Assembly (NCBI GenBank): GCA_016931575.1
Contig: JAFGEO010000065.1
Location: forward strand, 1-32,329
DNA length: 32,329 nucleotides
Reading direction: 5' to 3'
Origin: Bacteroidales bacterium
GTDB lineage: Bacteria; Bacteroidota; Bacteroidia; Bacteroidales; UBA10428
In this document: piece by piece, positions 24,857 through 32,329 of the stretch
How positions within the stretch are numbered: the stretch's first letter is position 1
Layout of the letters: each line of letters opens with the position of its first letter
Program-made: the position numbers and the translations under genes
The notes under the pieces: generated by a model
What the model was told of the DNA's origin: nothing
Databases searched by the model: none
Seen by the model: the letters and a program-made list of their open reading frames with translations, nothing else

Positions 24857-26641
24857 ATGATAAAAATTACGAATTGGGCAGTTATTTTTTTTACTGCATT
24901 GATCTTTCTGGATTCTTCAATTGCCCAAACCGCAATGATTAATGTTGAATCCAGAAATTTGAAGAGCCTTAACGGAAATTGGAATGCACTAATTGACCCA
25001 ACAGGAATTGGCGAATGGAGACAGGTTTGGCTGGAAAAAACACCCGAAAAGAAGACGGATTTCTTTGAATATTCATTTGAGGGAGCATCAGAATTGAAGG
25101 TTCCTGGTGATTTCAATTCTCAAAAGTGCGAATTGACTTTTTTTGAAGGAACGGTCTGGTATAAAACGCAATTTGACCATGCTTTAGGAAATGGGAAAAG
25201 ATTATTTCTTCATTTTGGAGGTGTTAATTACATAGCAGATGTGTATTTAAATGGCAGGAAAATTGGAACACATGAAGGAGGATTTACTCCTTTTCAATTT
25301 GAAATTACGGATAAAATAATAACCGGGATTAACACCATCGTTGTCAAAGTAGATAACCACCGTCTGGGGAACGGTTTACCAGGTTATGGTTATGATTGGC
25401 TAAACTATGGAGGAATAACCCGTGATGTTAATCTAATTGAAACTAACAAAACTTATATTTCAGATTATTTTGTACAACTGAAAAATGGAAGTCTGGAAAC
25501 AATACTTGGATGGATACAGTTAGACGGCATTCAATCTGAACAAAATATTAAAGTAAAAATACCTGAACTTAATATTTCATTTCAAACAAGATCCGATAAG
25601 AATGGATATGCAAATATTGAACTGACTGCTAATCTCGAACTCTGGTCACCTCAGATACCAAAGCTCTATAAGATTATCATTGAAAGTGAAACGGATACCA
25701 TTGATGATAATATTGGATTCAGGTGTGTAGAAGTTGATGGGAACAAAATATTACTGAATAAGGAGCCTATCTTCCTGAAGGGCGCTAATATTCATGAAGA
25801 AAATCCATATTCAGGAACAAGAGCCAATTCTTTGGAGGATGTCAGGATCCTTTTAAATGCAGCGAAAGAAATGGGATGCAACCTTGTTCGATTAGCTCAC
25901 TACCCCCATAATGAATATATGGTAAGAGAGGCGGAAAAGATGGGTTTAATGGTATGGGAGGAATTACCGATCTATCAGCATATTGAATTTTCCGATAGCC
26001 TGGTGCCCAAAAAGATGGACATCATGCTTAAAGAAATGGTTCATAGAGATAAAAACAGATGTGGAGTGGTTATCTGGAGCCTGTCTAATGAAACATATTC
26101 TTTTACCCCAATGCGTGATTTGGAATTAATTAAGTTGACCAATAACTGCAGAGCGCTTGATTCGACAAGATTAATTACTCATGTGATCAATAACCAGGGT
26201 TATAAAAAAAACACCTTTAATGTTTGGGATACTTTATATAAATATTCCGATTTGATAGCACTCAATGAATATATTGGTTGGTATATTCCCTGGCAAGGTA
26301 ATCCGTCAGAAACAAAATGGGACATTGTTTATCCGGGAAAGCCAGTTTTTATTTCAGAATTTGGCGGAGAAGCTCTATTTGGCAGCAAAACCGGGCCGAC
26401 AGATGAAGCTGCAAATTGGACCGAAGTATATCAGGAAGATATTTACATAAAGCAGGTTGAAATGTTCGGTAATGTCCCTAATTTGATTGGTGTTTGTCCT
26501 TGGTTGTTATTCGATTACAAATCATTAGGCAGAATGCATCCAACTTATCAAAACGGATATAACAGAAAAGGTTTATTATCGGAAAAGGGGGAAAAGAAAA
26601 AGGCCTGGTATATCATGAAAGAATATTATAAGAATAAATAA
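24857..26641 (+). CDS. Secreted glycoside hydrolase family 2 enzyme
   Basis: A 594-residue GH2 enzyme (the beta-glucuronidase/beta-galactosidase family), exported by its signal peptide (MIKITNWAVIFFTALIFLDSSIAQ). The sugar-binding jelly-roll lies at about 60-185 (WYKTQF, VYLNGRKIGTHEGGFTPF, then the DWLNYGGITRDV block). An immunoglobulin-like sandwich follows, then a TIM barrel containing LVRLAHYPHNEYM. The acid/base is Glu412 in WSLSNET and the nucleophile is Glu501 in ISEFGGE. The NYGGITR block and short length are closer to beta-glucuronidase-type GH2 than to LacZ, but the substrate is uncertain. I use the ATG at 24857; an in-frame TTG at 24848 adds three residues. It is AT-rich like the preceding gene and lies next to the 3' side of the tRNA-Pro. 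Confidence 0.92.
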   Translation: MIKITNWAVIFFTALIFLDSSIAQTAMINVESRNLKSLNGNWNALIDPTGIGEWRQVWLEKTPEKKTDFFEYSFEGASELKVPGDFNSQKCELTFFEGTVWYKTQFDHALGNGKRLFLHFGGVNYIADVYLNGRKIGTHEGGFTPFQFEITDKIITGINTIVVKVDNHRLGNGLPGYGYDWLNYGGITRDVNLIETNKTYISDYFVQLKNGSLETILGWIQLDGIQSEQNIKVKIPELNISFQTRSDKNGYANIELTANLELWSPQIPKLYKIIIESETDTIDDNIGFRCVEVDGNKILLNKEPIFLKGANIHEENPYSGTRANSLEDVRILLNAAKEMGCNLVRLAHYPHNEYMVREAEKMGLMVWEELPIYQHIEFSDSLVPKKMDIMLKEMVHRDKNRCGVVIWSLSNETYSFTPMRDLELIKLTNNCRALDSTRLITHVINNQGYKKNTFNVWDTLYKYSDLIALNEYIGWYIPWQGNPSETKWDIVYPGKPVFISEFGGEALFGSKTGPTDEAANWTEVYQEDIYIKQVEMFGNVPNLIGVCPWLLFDYKSLGRMHPTYQNGYNRKGLLSEKGEKKKAWYIMKEYYKNK

Positions 26642-26828
26642 AGCCGAACCCCCGATCATTAAGCATCGTTTTCATTTTCCGAATATTTTGTCTGGAGCGG
26701 CATAGTGTTGAACTGAAAAGGCTTCAAAAGAAGCGAATCACTTTTCCTGGTTCATCATATTCCCCTGGAAAATAGAATGGAGACAGGGAAAATTTTGTAC
26801 GACCTTACAAAAAGGTATTAAAGACGAA

Positions 26829-26867
26829 GCCCGCCGTCGCTCTTCGTTGAATCGAGCAATGGCGGGC
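26829..26867 (-). terminator. Hairpin downstream of tRNA-Pro
   Basis: GCCCGCC (26829-26835) pairs with GGCGGGC (26861-26867). An inner GCTC/GAGC stem (26839-26842 with 26854-26857) lies inside the loop. It begins 5 nt past the tRNA 3' end on the minus strand and is followed by TTCGTCTTT, a weak T-tract. It is a probable terminator or 3'-processing structure. Confidence 0.45.
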
Positions 26868-26871
26868 GAAG

Positions 26872-26946
26872 TCGGGATGGCGAGATTCGAACTCGCGACT
26901 TCCACGTCCCGAACGTGGCGCGCTAACCGGGCTGCGCTACATCCCG
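26872..26946 (-). tRNA. tRNA-Pro (anticodon CGG)
   Basis: The minus strand folds as a complete cloverleaf. The acceptor is CGGGATG/CATCCCG with discriminator A at 26872. The D stem is GCGC/GCGC. The anticodon stem is CCACG/CGTGG around the loop TTCGGGA, which gives anticodon CGG (proline codon CCG) with G37. The T arm is GCGAG-TTCGAAT-CTCGC. The C1-G72 pair with A73 and the G37 fit bacterial tRNA-Pro. CCA is not encoded. Length is 75 nt. Confidence 0.95.
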
Positions 26947-26950
26947 TTTC

Positions 26951-26978
26951 ACACACCGAAGTTTTAACGAAGGTGTGT
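26951..26978 (-). repeat. Hairpin 4 nt upstream of tRNA-Pro
   Basis: ACACACC (26951-26957) and GGTGTGT (26972-26978) are perfect complements across a 14-nt loop. In a precursor transcript it would fold directly before the tRNA 5' end. Confidence 0.45.
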
Positions 26979-26981
26979 TTC

Positions 26982-27009
26982 GTACGCCGGAGCCTTGGCG
27001 AAGGCGTAC
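26982..27009. repeat. REP-like palindrome
   Basis: GTACGCC (26982-26988) and GGCGTAC (27003-27009) flank GGAGCCTTGGCGAA. The GC-rich CCTTGGCGAAGGCG look resembles short dispersed palindromes found between genes in many Bacteroidota genomes; that likeness is from memory and not tested. Confidence 0.4.
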
Positions 27010-27056
27010 CCTGCATGCCACCATTAAAGCGATAGCATAAACACTTTCTGAAGGTA

Positions 27057-27134
27057 TTCCGGAATCATATTTCCCGGTCGGGATCCTTTCAAAAAGCCTG
27101 ACAAAAATAAATATTCTTTCCGGAATACATATTT
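27057..27134. repeat. Pair of TTCCGGAAT-containing direct repeats
   Basis: TTCCGGAATCATATTT at 27057-27072 recurs at 27118-27134 with one inserted base (TTCCGGAATACATATTT). Each contains the palindrome TTCCGGAA. They lie between the tRNA and the GH3 promoter and could be paired regulator sites. Confidence 0.3.
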
Positions 27135-27268
27135 TTTCCATAGCATTTTCATCGATAGCGATCTAATAACTCAGTGTGAGGTGCCAATTTATAAAGATTG
27201 AGTCCTTCTGTGCCTGCTACGGAGAAGAATCCGCAAAACTCCAACCGTACTTGTTCAGCGATCAGTTA

Positions 27269-27298
27269 TTGGACATTTCATCACATTTCCTAACTTTA
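27269..27298 (+). promoter_or_regulatory. Candidate promoter of the GH3 gene
   Basis: TTG (27269-27271) is followed after 19 nt by TAACTTTA (27291-27298), one base off TAnnTTTG. The inferred leader to the ATG at 27323 is about 19 nt. Confidence 0.45.
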
Positions 27299-27322
27299 AG
27301 GAAGAAACTAAAACTTTAGAGC

Positions 27323-29953
27323 ATGAAACTACGGGGAATAATTACACAGCGATTTCTTCTACTGGCAGCATTGACCTTGCTGATAACCTGCAAGCAGGCA
27401 GAACCCTACCTTGATCCCAACCTGCCCATCAGCCAGCGGGTTGACGATCTGCTGTCAAGGTTGACGCTTGAGGAAAAGATTTCCCAGCTTACGGAAGAAT
27501 CTGCAGCAATTCCCAGGTTGAACATTCCGGAATATAACTGGTGGAGTGAAGGACTTCACGGAGTAGCCCGTGCAGGGACCGCAACGGTATTTCCTCAGGC
27601 CATCGGCATGGCTGCAACATTCGATGATGCGCTATTATTTGATGCAGCTGATGTTATTTCCGATGAATTCAGGGCTAAATACAACCAATTTCAGGCGAAG
27701 GGAGAGCGTGACCGGTACAAGGGGCTTTCTGTCTGGTCGCCGAACATTAATATTTTCAGGGATCCCCGATGGGGGCGTGGACAGGAAACCTATGGAGAAG
27801 ATCCCTACCTGACATCCCGCATGGGAGTCGCCTTTGTAAAAGGTCTCCAGGGCAGTCACCCAAAATACCTGAAAACCCTTGCCACCCCAAAGCATTATGT
27901 TGTGCACAGCGGTCCCGAACCCAGCCGGCATGAATTTAATGCGGAGGTCAGTCAGCGGGATTTCATGGATACCTATCTGCCTGCATTTGAAGCCTGCATC
28001 GTGGAAGGGAAGGCACAATCCATTATGGGGGCCTACAACCGTTTCCGGGGGGAATCCTGCTGCGGAAGTTCCTACCTGCTGACCGACATTCTTCGTAAAA
28101 AGTGGGGATTTACCGGGTATGTGGTTTCCGATTGCGGAGCAATTTTTGATATTTACGGGAATCATCATCTTGCATCTTCCGAAGCAGAGGCGGCAGCGAT
28201 TGGAATTAAATCAGGTTGTGATCTGAGTTGTGGCAACGCCTATTCAAAACTTGGTGAAGCCATTGATTCGGGCTATTGCACTGAGGAGGATCTCGATGTT
28301 GCGCTTAAACGGTTGTTCACCGCACGGATGAAACTGGGAATGTTCGATCCGAAGGAAGAAGTACCTTTCAATAAGATTCCCTATGAGGTGAATGACTGCC
28401 AGGTTCATAAAGAACTGGCCCTTAAGGCTGCACAAGAATCCATGGTGCTGCTTAAGAATGCGGATCATACCCTCCCCTTATCAAAAAACCTGAAATCCAT
28501 TGCAGTGATTGGTCCAAATGCCGATAATGCTGAGGTGATGTACGGAAATTACAATGGTTTTCCTTCAAACCCGGTAACACCGCTACAGGGAATAAAAAAT
28601 GCCCTGGGAGAAGGTGCTGAAGTGTTATATTCCAAAGGCTGCAGCTACCATGAGGATTTCATTGAGAAAGAGGTGATCCCATCAACCTATTTAAGCATAG
28701 ATGGTAAAGAAGGATTGAAAGTTGAATATTTTAACAATACGGACCTGGAGGGAGAACCTGTACTTGTCAGGACAGAGCCGGAAGTAAACTTTTCCATTTT
28801 TGACGAAGCTCCGCTTGATGAATTATCCAGGGACGATTATTCGATACGATGGAGTGGTAAACTAACTATTAAGGAGGCAGGAACTTATGATCTTTACCTA
28901 TCCGGAGATGACGGATTTCGTTTTTGGCTGGATGGAGAATTATTGCTGGATGAGTGGGAAAGCGGATGGAAAACCAAGAAGCTAAAGTTTGACTTTAAAG
29001 AAGCGGGCAGTCACGATCTGAAGATCGAGTACTATCAGCACCAGTGGGGTGCAAGTATGTTCCTGGAATGGGGAGTCTCCACAGGAGATATGGAGGCTGA
29101 AGCGCTGGACATCGCCAGGAAGTCGGATGTTGTTGTGTTCGTGGGTGGATTGTCGCCACGTCTCGAAGGTGAGGAAATGGAGGTGGACCTCTCAGGGTTC
29201 AATGGAGGGGACAGAACCGATATTACGCTGCCCAAAAGTCAGCTGAACATGCTAAAGAAATTACATGATCTCAAGAAGCCAGTTATTCTCGTTCTGATGA
29301 ATGGCAGTGCCCTGGCAGTGAACTGGGCGGATGAAAACCTTCCAGCCATCCTGGAAGCCTGGTACCCCGGACAGTCGGGAGGAACGGCCATTGCTGATGT
29401 GCTTTTTGGTGATTACAATCCTGGCGGGCGATTGCCAATTACCTTCTATAAGTCGGTGGATCAGCTTCCGCCATTTGAAGAGTATGCGATGAAAGGACGT
29501 ACCTACCGGTATTTTGAGGGTGAGCCTTTGTATGAGTTCGGATATGGACTGAGTTATACGCAGTTCACATACAGCAATCTTCAGATCCCGGATAATCTCG
29601 AAGCGGGAAAGGAGTTAAAGCTTGAGGTAGAAGTGGAGAATTCCGGAGACCGCGATGGCGATGAGGTAGTGCAGGTCTACATCCGCCACAAGGATGCGAC
29701 GGTTCCTGTGCCCCTGCATGCCCTGAAAGGGTTTAAGCGCATTCACCTGGCAGCGGGAGCAAAGACAAAAGTAAGCTTTACCATTCCGGTGAAGGAGCTG
29801 ACCGTGATCAGCGATAAGGATGAATGGGTTATCCGTCCCGGCGCACTTGAAGTGTTTGTAGGAGGACAACAGCCTGGGAACGGTGAGCGGAATGTTATAT
29901 CAAAGACTGTTAATAAAACCGGTGATGAAGTAGTTGTTAATAGCCTGGATTAG
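27323..29953 (+). CDS. Lipoprotein glycoside hydrolase family 3 with PA14 insert
   Basis: This 876-residue enzyme is probably a beta-xylosidase or beta-glucosidase acting on oligosaccharides in the periplasm or at the outer membrane. The lipobox is LITC (Cys23). The GH3 barrel begins near 37 (RVDDLLSRLTLEEKI) and has YNWWSEGLHGVA (71-82), the substrate-pocket PKHYVVHSG, and the nucleophile Asp270 in GYVVSDCGA. The second domain (about 370-735) is interrupted at about 455-595 by a PA14 module (GLKVEYFNNTDLEG, YLSGDDGFRFWLDGELLLDE), which can shape chain-length selectivity. A fibronectin-III-like domain (about 770-870) closes the protein. The WWSEGLHG motif favours the xylosidase-type clade; the substrate remains inferred. 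It has its own promoter just upstream. Confidence 0.93.
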   Translation: MKLRGIITQRFLLLAALTLLITCKQAEPYLDPNLPISQRVDDLLSRLTLEEKISQLTEESAAIPRLNIPEYNWWSEGLHGVARAGTATVFPQAIGMAATFDDALLFDAADVISDEFRAKYNQFQAKGERDRYKGLSVWSPNINIFRDPRWGRGQETYGEDPYLTSRMGVAFVKGLQGSHPKYLKTLATPKHYVVHSGPEPSRHEFNAEVSQRDFMDTYLPAFEACIVEGKAQSIMGAYNRFRGESCCGSSYLLTDILRKKWGFTGYVVSDCGAIFDIYGNHHLASSEAEAAAIGIKSGCDLSCGNAYSKLGEAIDSGYCTEEDLDVALKRLFTARMKLGMFDPKEEVPFNKIPYEVNDCQVHKELALKAAQESMVLLKNADHTLPLSKNLKSIAVIGPNADNAEVMYGNYNGFPSNPVTPLQGIKNALGEGAEVLYSKGCSYHEDFIEKEVIPSTYLSIDGKEGLKVEYFNNTDLEGEPVLVRTEPEVNFSIFDEAPLDELSRDDYSIRWSGKLTIKEAGTYDLYLSGDDGFRFWLDGELLLDEWESGWKTKKLKFDFKEAGSHDLKIEYYQHQWGASMFLEWGVSTGDMEAEALDIARKSDVVVFVGGLSPRLEGEEMEVDLSGFNGGDRTDITLPKSQLNMLKKLHDLKKPVILVLMNGSALAVNWADENLPAILEAWYPGQSGGTAIADVLFGDYNPGGRLPITFYKSVDQLPPFEEYAMKGRTYRYFEGEPLYEFGYGLSYTQFTYSNLQIPDNLEAGKELKLEVEVENSGDRDGDEVVQVYIRHKDATVPVPLHALKGFKRIHLAAGAKTKVSFTIPVKELTVISDKDEWVIRPGALEVFVGGQQPGNGERNVISKTVNKTGDEVVVNSLD

Positions 29954-30341
29954 TGTATAGTCAGGACGATAAAGATGTAAGTAATAGATATGCTAATAGG
30001 TATATTAATAGACATGATTGAAACCTAAAGTATTATTACCCACAAGGGGAAGAATAACCTGTTGACGAGCCTAGCCGGAATGAAGGAAGAGACTTTCCGG
30101 GGATCCATTGAGGCATCGAAAGTCTGGTTAGTGAAGAAGATCTGATTGAAGGTTTTGGGGCGATGTTTATTTCAATAGACCAAATTTTAAGTGAAGGTTT
30201 ATAAGAATATACTGTGTATCACAGCTATCATGTTTTTTTTGTAACTTGAACCCTGTCTTCAACCCATTCATCTGTTCAACCGGTTTTGCCTCTCACACCG
30301 GGTATTTGAAAACCTTTAATTCAGCCAATTTACTATTCAAG
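29954..30341. other. Intergenic region with possible decayed coding sequence
   Basis: The 388-nt gap shows two overlapping frames that read as protein-like pieces (30029-30145 and 30112-30204). The right end before the lipoprotein at 30342 contains a T-run near 30233-30240 but no clear terminator stem or TAnnTTTG promoter. Confidence 0.45.
30029..30204 (+). pseudogene. Possible frameshifted gene remnant
   Basis: One frame (30029-30145) reads ...LLTSLAGMKEETFRGSIEAS... to a TGA. A second frame (30112-30204) reads GIESLVSEEDLIEGFGAMFI... to a TAA. The two overlap by about 30 nt, and the composition of both is coding-like, as expected if an indel split one C-terminus. No family is recognised and no start is visible, so this is a weak call. 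Confidence 0.2.
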
Positions 30342-31406
30342 ATGAAAAAACATGTAATTTCTTATGTGATCCTGGTTCTTCTGACTTGGGTTTTTTCATG
30401 TGAAAAACCACAGGATCTGATTTCTGGGGAGAAAGAAAGCATTAGCTATTATTTTACTCTGAATGAAAATGCTCCTGCAGGCACCGTTCTGGGTACCGTC
30501 GAAGTGCCAATTGCCATGGATGGTCAGCCAGGTTATTACGCTATTACGGAAGGGGATCCTGACGGAGCCTTTAAAATTGATCCATCAAACGGAGAAATTA
30601 GTGTGCTGGACAGTACACAAATCGATTATGAAATTCACCCTGAATTTAACCTGCTGATAGAATTTCTTACCTCCGCAAAATGTTCACAACCGAATATGGT
30701 AAGGGTATTGGTAGAAATTCTTGACAGCAATGAAATTTCTAAAGAGAAATTAGTTGCTTCCTACCCATTGGATGGAAACGCGGAGGATATCAGCGGTAAT
30801 CTTCTGCATGGAGAGGCAATCGGGACATTTCCCTACTATAACCGGTATGCTGAAGAGGATAAAGCACTCTGGTTTAACGGAACATCAGATTACATTGTTT
30901 TCCCCAATGAATTTGACCTCCGGAAAAAAACCATATGCTTTTGGTTTAAAGCGGAGGATGTTCCGGAATGGAATGCAGATGATCCTGCCAATTCAGTTGG
31001 GGTCCTTTATTGCAGCGACCATTCGCGACTCAGGTTCGGTCCGACTAAAGTATTCGTAACCAAGGTAGCCGGGGAACCCAAAATTTGCTTTTATAACGGT
31101 GGACAATCTGCAGACCTTGATTATAGTTACAGCATTTCCGAAGGTCAATGGTATTTTGCGGCACTCACGGTATTTCGCAGAGGAATAACCTACTATCTCA
31201 ATGCCGAAGAAATCGGATCAGGAGATTTTCCTCCGCGCCAGCGACCCACTGAATACACGGAGCCTGAATATTCTACCGCGGGCGTTGCCAGCAGCTTTGA
31301 TAAGGGTTACTTTAAAGGCAGAATAGATGACCTGAAAGTTTATTCTGATATTTTATCACCTCAGGAAATTATCAATATCTACAAAGAAAAGGAGGAGACA
31401 GAATGA
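30342..31406 (+). CDS. Lipoprotein with cadherin-like and LamG-like domains
   Basis: This 354-residue lipoprotein has signal MKKHVISYVILVLLTWVFSC, with Cys20 as the lipid site. Residues 34-130 form a cadherin-like domain (FTLNENAPAGTVLGTV, AFKIDPSNGEISVLD, with the calcium-binding NENAP and D..NGEI features). Residues 137-354 form a concanavalin/LamG jelly-roll (ASYPLDGNAEDISGN, ALWFNGTSDYIVFP, and a closing FKGRIDDLKVYSDILSPQEI). Such proteins bind carbohydrate or matrix polymers at the cell surface; no catalytic residues are seen. A TTG at 30246 opens the same frame, but the ATG at 30342 gives a proper lipoprotein signal. The transglycosylase-like gene follows after 28 nt and is probably co-transcribed. 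Confidence 0.88.
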   Translation: MKKHVISYVILVLLTWVFSCEKPQDLISGEKESISYYFTLNENAPAGTVLGTVEVPIAMDGQPGYYAITEGDPDGAFKIDPSNGEISVLDSTQIDYEIHPEFNLLIEFLTSAKCSQPNMVRVLVEILDSNEISKEKLVASYPLDGNAEDISGNLLHGEAIGTFPYYNRYAEEDKALWFNGTSDYIVFPNEFDLRKKTICFWFKAEDVPEWNADDPANSVGVLYCSDHSRLRFGPTKVFVTKVAGEPKICFYNGGQSADLDYSYSISEGQWYFAALTVFRRGITYYLNAEEIGSGDFPPRQRPTEYTEPEYSTAGVASSFDKGYFKGRIDDLKVYSDILSPQEIINIYKEKEETE

Positions 31407-31434
31407 TTTTTACACAAGATTTTTGCGTCTGAGA

Positions 31435-32079
31435 ATGAAAACCACCGGACTCTATTTTTGCCTGGCAACAGCTGGCTGTCTCATGATCACAATATCCCTG
31501 ACTGCCAGGGGTAAAACAGAGAAAATGGTAGCTGAGGCATTAGCCTCGGAACAATGCACCCTTGATATTGCTGGCATTAGTCAGGAAAGGATCGCCATGC
31601 TTCTGAGTGTAGAGGATCCAAACTTCTATCAGCATAAGGGAGTGGATTTCAAAACGCCGGGGGCAGGATACACAACAATAAGCCAGGGACTGGTGAAACT
31701 TTTCTATTTTAAAAAATTTAAACCGGGCATTGCCAAGATCCGGCAGACATTTATTGCCCGTTACAGGTTTGATTCCCGTGTCAGCAAACATGACCAGCTT
31801 TGGCTGTTTTTTAATTATGCTTACCTGGGGAACGACGATAGTGGAGCTGAAATCCGTGGTTTCGATGAAGCTTCAGGGTACTATTTTAAGACTGATTTTT
31901 TCAGCCTTACCAGGGACGAGTACCTGGCCCTGGTTGCCATGCTCATTAATCCGAATCAATTCCGGCCTGATAAGTTTCCTGAAAAGAATGCAGAGCGGGT
32001 AAGCAGGATCAGGGAGTTGCTTGCCGGAAATTGTGTGCCGACAGACTTTCGGGATTGCTGCTTTGAGAACTGTAAATAA
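31435..32079 (+). CDS. Divergent GT51-like peptidoglycan glycosyltransferase
   Basis: This 214-residue protein has an N-terminal hydrophobic segment (about 5-23) and a transglycosylase-like domain. Motif 1 is VEDPNFYQHKGVDF, with Glu60 at the catalytic position. Motif 2 is GYTTISQG (78-85) against the usual GxSTxTQQ. The motif 4 region reads FFNYAYLGNDDSGAEIRGFD, ending LINPNQFRP. Motif 3, normally RKxxE, reads IRQTFIA (102-108) and lacks the second conserved Glu, with a small deletion. Normal members polymerise lipid II glycan strands; this one may be inactive or altered. There is no transpeptidase domain. A TTG at 31423 would add four residues; I use the ATG at 31435. Confidence 0.75.
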   Translation: MKTTGLYFCLATAGCLMITISLTARGKTEKMVAEALASEQCTLDIAGISQERIAMLLSVEDPNFYQHKGVDFKTPGAGYTTISQGLVKLFYFKKFKPGIAKIRQTFIARYRFDSRVSKHDQLWLFFNYAYLGNDDSGAEIRGFDEASGYYFKTDFFSLTRDEYLALVAMLINPNQFRPDKFPEKNAERVSRIRELLAGNCVPTDFRDCCFENCK

Positions 32080-32136
32080 GCTAATGTAAGGATGCACAGA
32101 TTTCCGATTTACCCCTATTCATTAACATTCTGCTTA

Positions 32137-32165
32137 TTGGATACCACAGGCATGAATTATTTTTG
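32137..32165 (+). promoter_or_regulatory. Bacteroidota-type promoter for the last gene
   Basis: TTG (32137-32139) is followed after 18 nt by TATTTTTG (32158-32165), an exact TAnnTTTG match. The inferred leader to the ATG at 32210 is about 38 nt. Confidence 0.55.
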
Positions 32166-32209
32166 TATCCTCCAGTGTAAAAAGATACTAAAAACAAACT
32201 ATTATAATT

Positions 32210-32329
32210 ATGAATCGGATCCTTGTTTTACTGTCACTAGTCTTAATCCTGTCTGGCTGTAGGAAACAAAATGCAGAGCATATTACTAAATCGCCCGATG
32301 GACAAATTGAAGTGAAATTTATACTTGAA
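32210..32329 (+). CDS. Partial lipoprotein gene, possibly a GH97 glycosidase
   Basis: The window ends 40 codons into this gene. The N-terminus is a clear lipoprotein signal (MNRILVLLSLVLILSGC, lipobox LSGC, Cys17), followed by RKQNAEH and then SPDGQIEVKFILE. The SPDGxIxVxF strand right after the signal is the usual start of GH97 alpha-glucosidase/alpha-galactosidase lipoproteins of Bacteroidota. Other beta-sandwich hydrolases also open this way, so the family is a guess. It has its own promoter. Confidence 0.6.
   Translation, partial: MNRILVLLSLVLILSGCRKQNAEHITKSPDGQIEVKFILE

Larger units (their letters stand above)
26642..27322. other. 681-nt region with tRNA-Pro, hairpins and repeats
   Basis: No protein gene is supported here; two minus-strand open frames overlap the tRNA and hairpins and are shadows. 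The region holds the tRNA-Pro (26872-26946), hairpins on both its sides, a pair of TTCCGGAAT-containing direct repeats (27057 and 27118), and the GH3 promoter at its right end. The stretch 26642-26820 shows nothing recognisable. Confidence 0.6.

Noticed and set aside
26738-27141. Two minus-strand open frames around the tRNA
   Set aside because: Both are translations of the tRNA-Pro, its hairpins or the adjacent repeats; the cloverleaf explains the sequence.

Overview
The window looks like a chromosomal segment from a Bacteroidota bacterium, probably a Bacteroidales/Marinilabiliales-type organism. Four things point there: a type IX secretion (T9SS) C-terminal sorting domain, a hybrid-two-component-style propeller sensor, several TAnnTTTG-type promoters with an upstream TTTG/TTG, and several lipoprotein or signal-peptide glycoside hydrolases with little Shine-Dalgarno use. 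These are family-level and motif-level judgements made by reading; no database search was run.

Layout. Positions 1-17,100 are mostly housekeeping. tatC (minus) diverges from recQ, which is followed by a T9SS cargo protein. A membrane family-2 glycosyltransferase and a 1330-residue multi-PAS hybrid histidine kinase (both minus) overlap by 19 nt. A bifunctional-nuclease-family protein (minus) diverges from rplU-rpmA-serS. A secreted OmpL47-like repeat protein converges on serS with no gap. An NfeD/stomatin pair ends at a perfect terminator, followed by a small coiled-coil ORF and a secreted B1-type metallo-beta-lactamase-fold protein with altered metal ligands.

From 17,200 the window holds a radical SAM protein, then a sensor with a periplasmic double propeller and Y_Y_Y domain whose cytoplasmic part is a methyl-accepting chemotaxis signalling domain instead of the usual kinase. 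This chimera is the most unusual gene here. After it come a small unknown protein and a secreted UshA-type 5'-nucleotidase.

From about 23,700 the region looks accessory. An IS66 transposase remnant is followed by an AT-rich lipoprotein and GH2 gene, then a tRNA-Pro(CGG) with hairpins on both sides. Next come a GH3 lipoprotein with a PA14 insert, a cadherin/LamG lipoprotein, a divergent GT51-like transglycosylase, and the first 40 codons of a lipoprotein that could be a GH97 glycosidase. The GH2, GH3, LamG and possible GH97 genes suggest plant or algal polysaccharide use, but no SusC/SusD pair is visible. Several short coding-like fragments (21,461-21,658; 24,721-24,825; 30,029-30,204) suggest gene decay.
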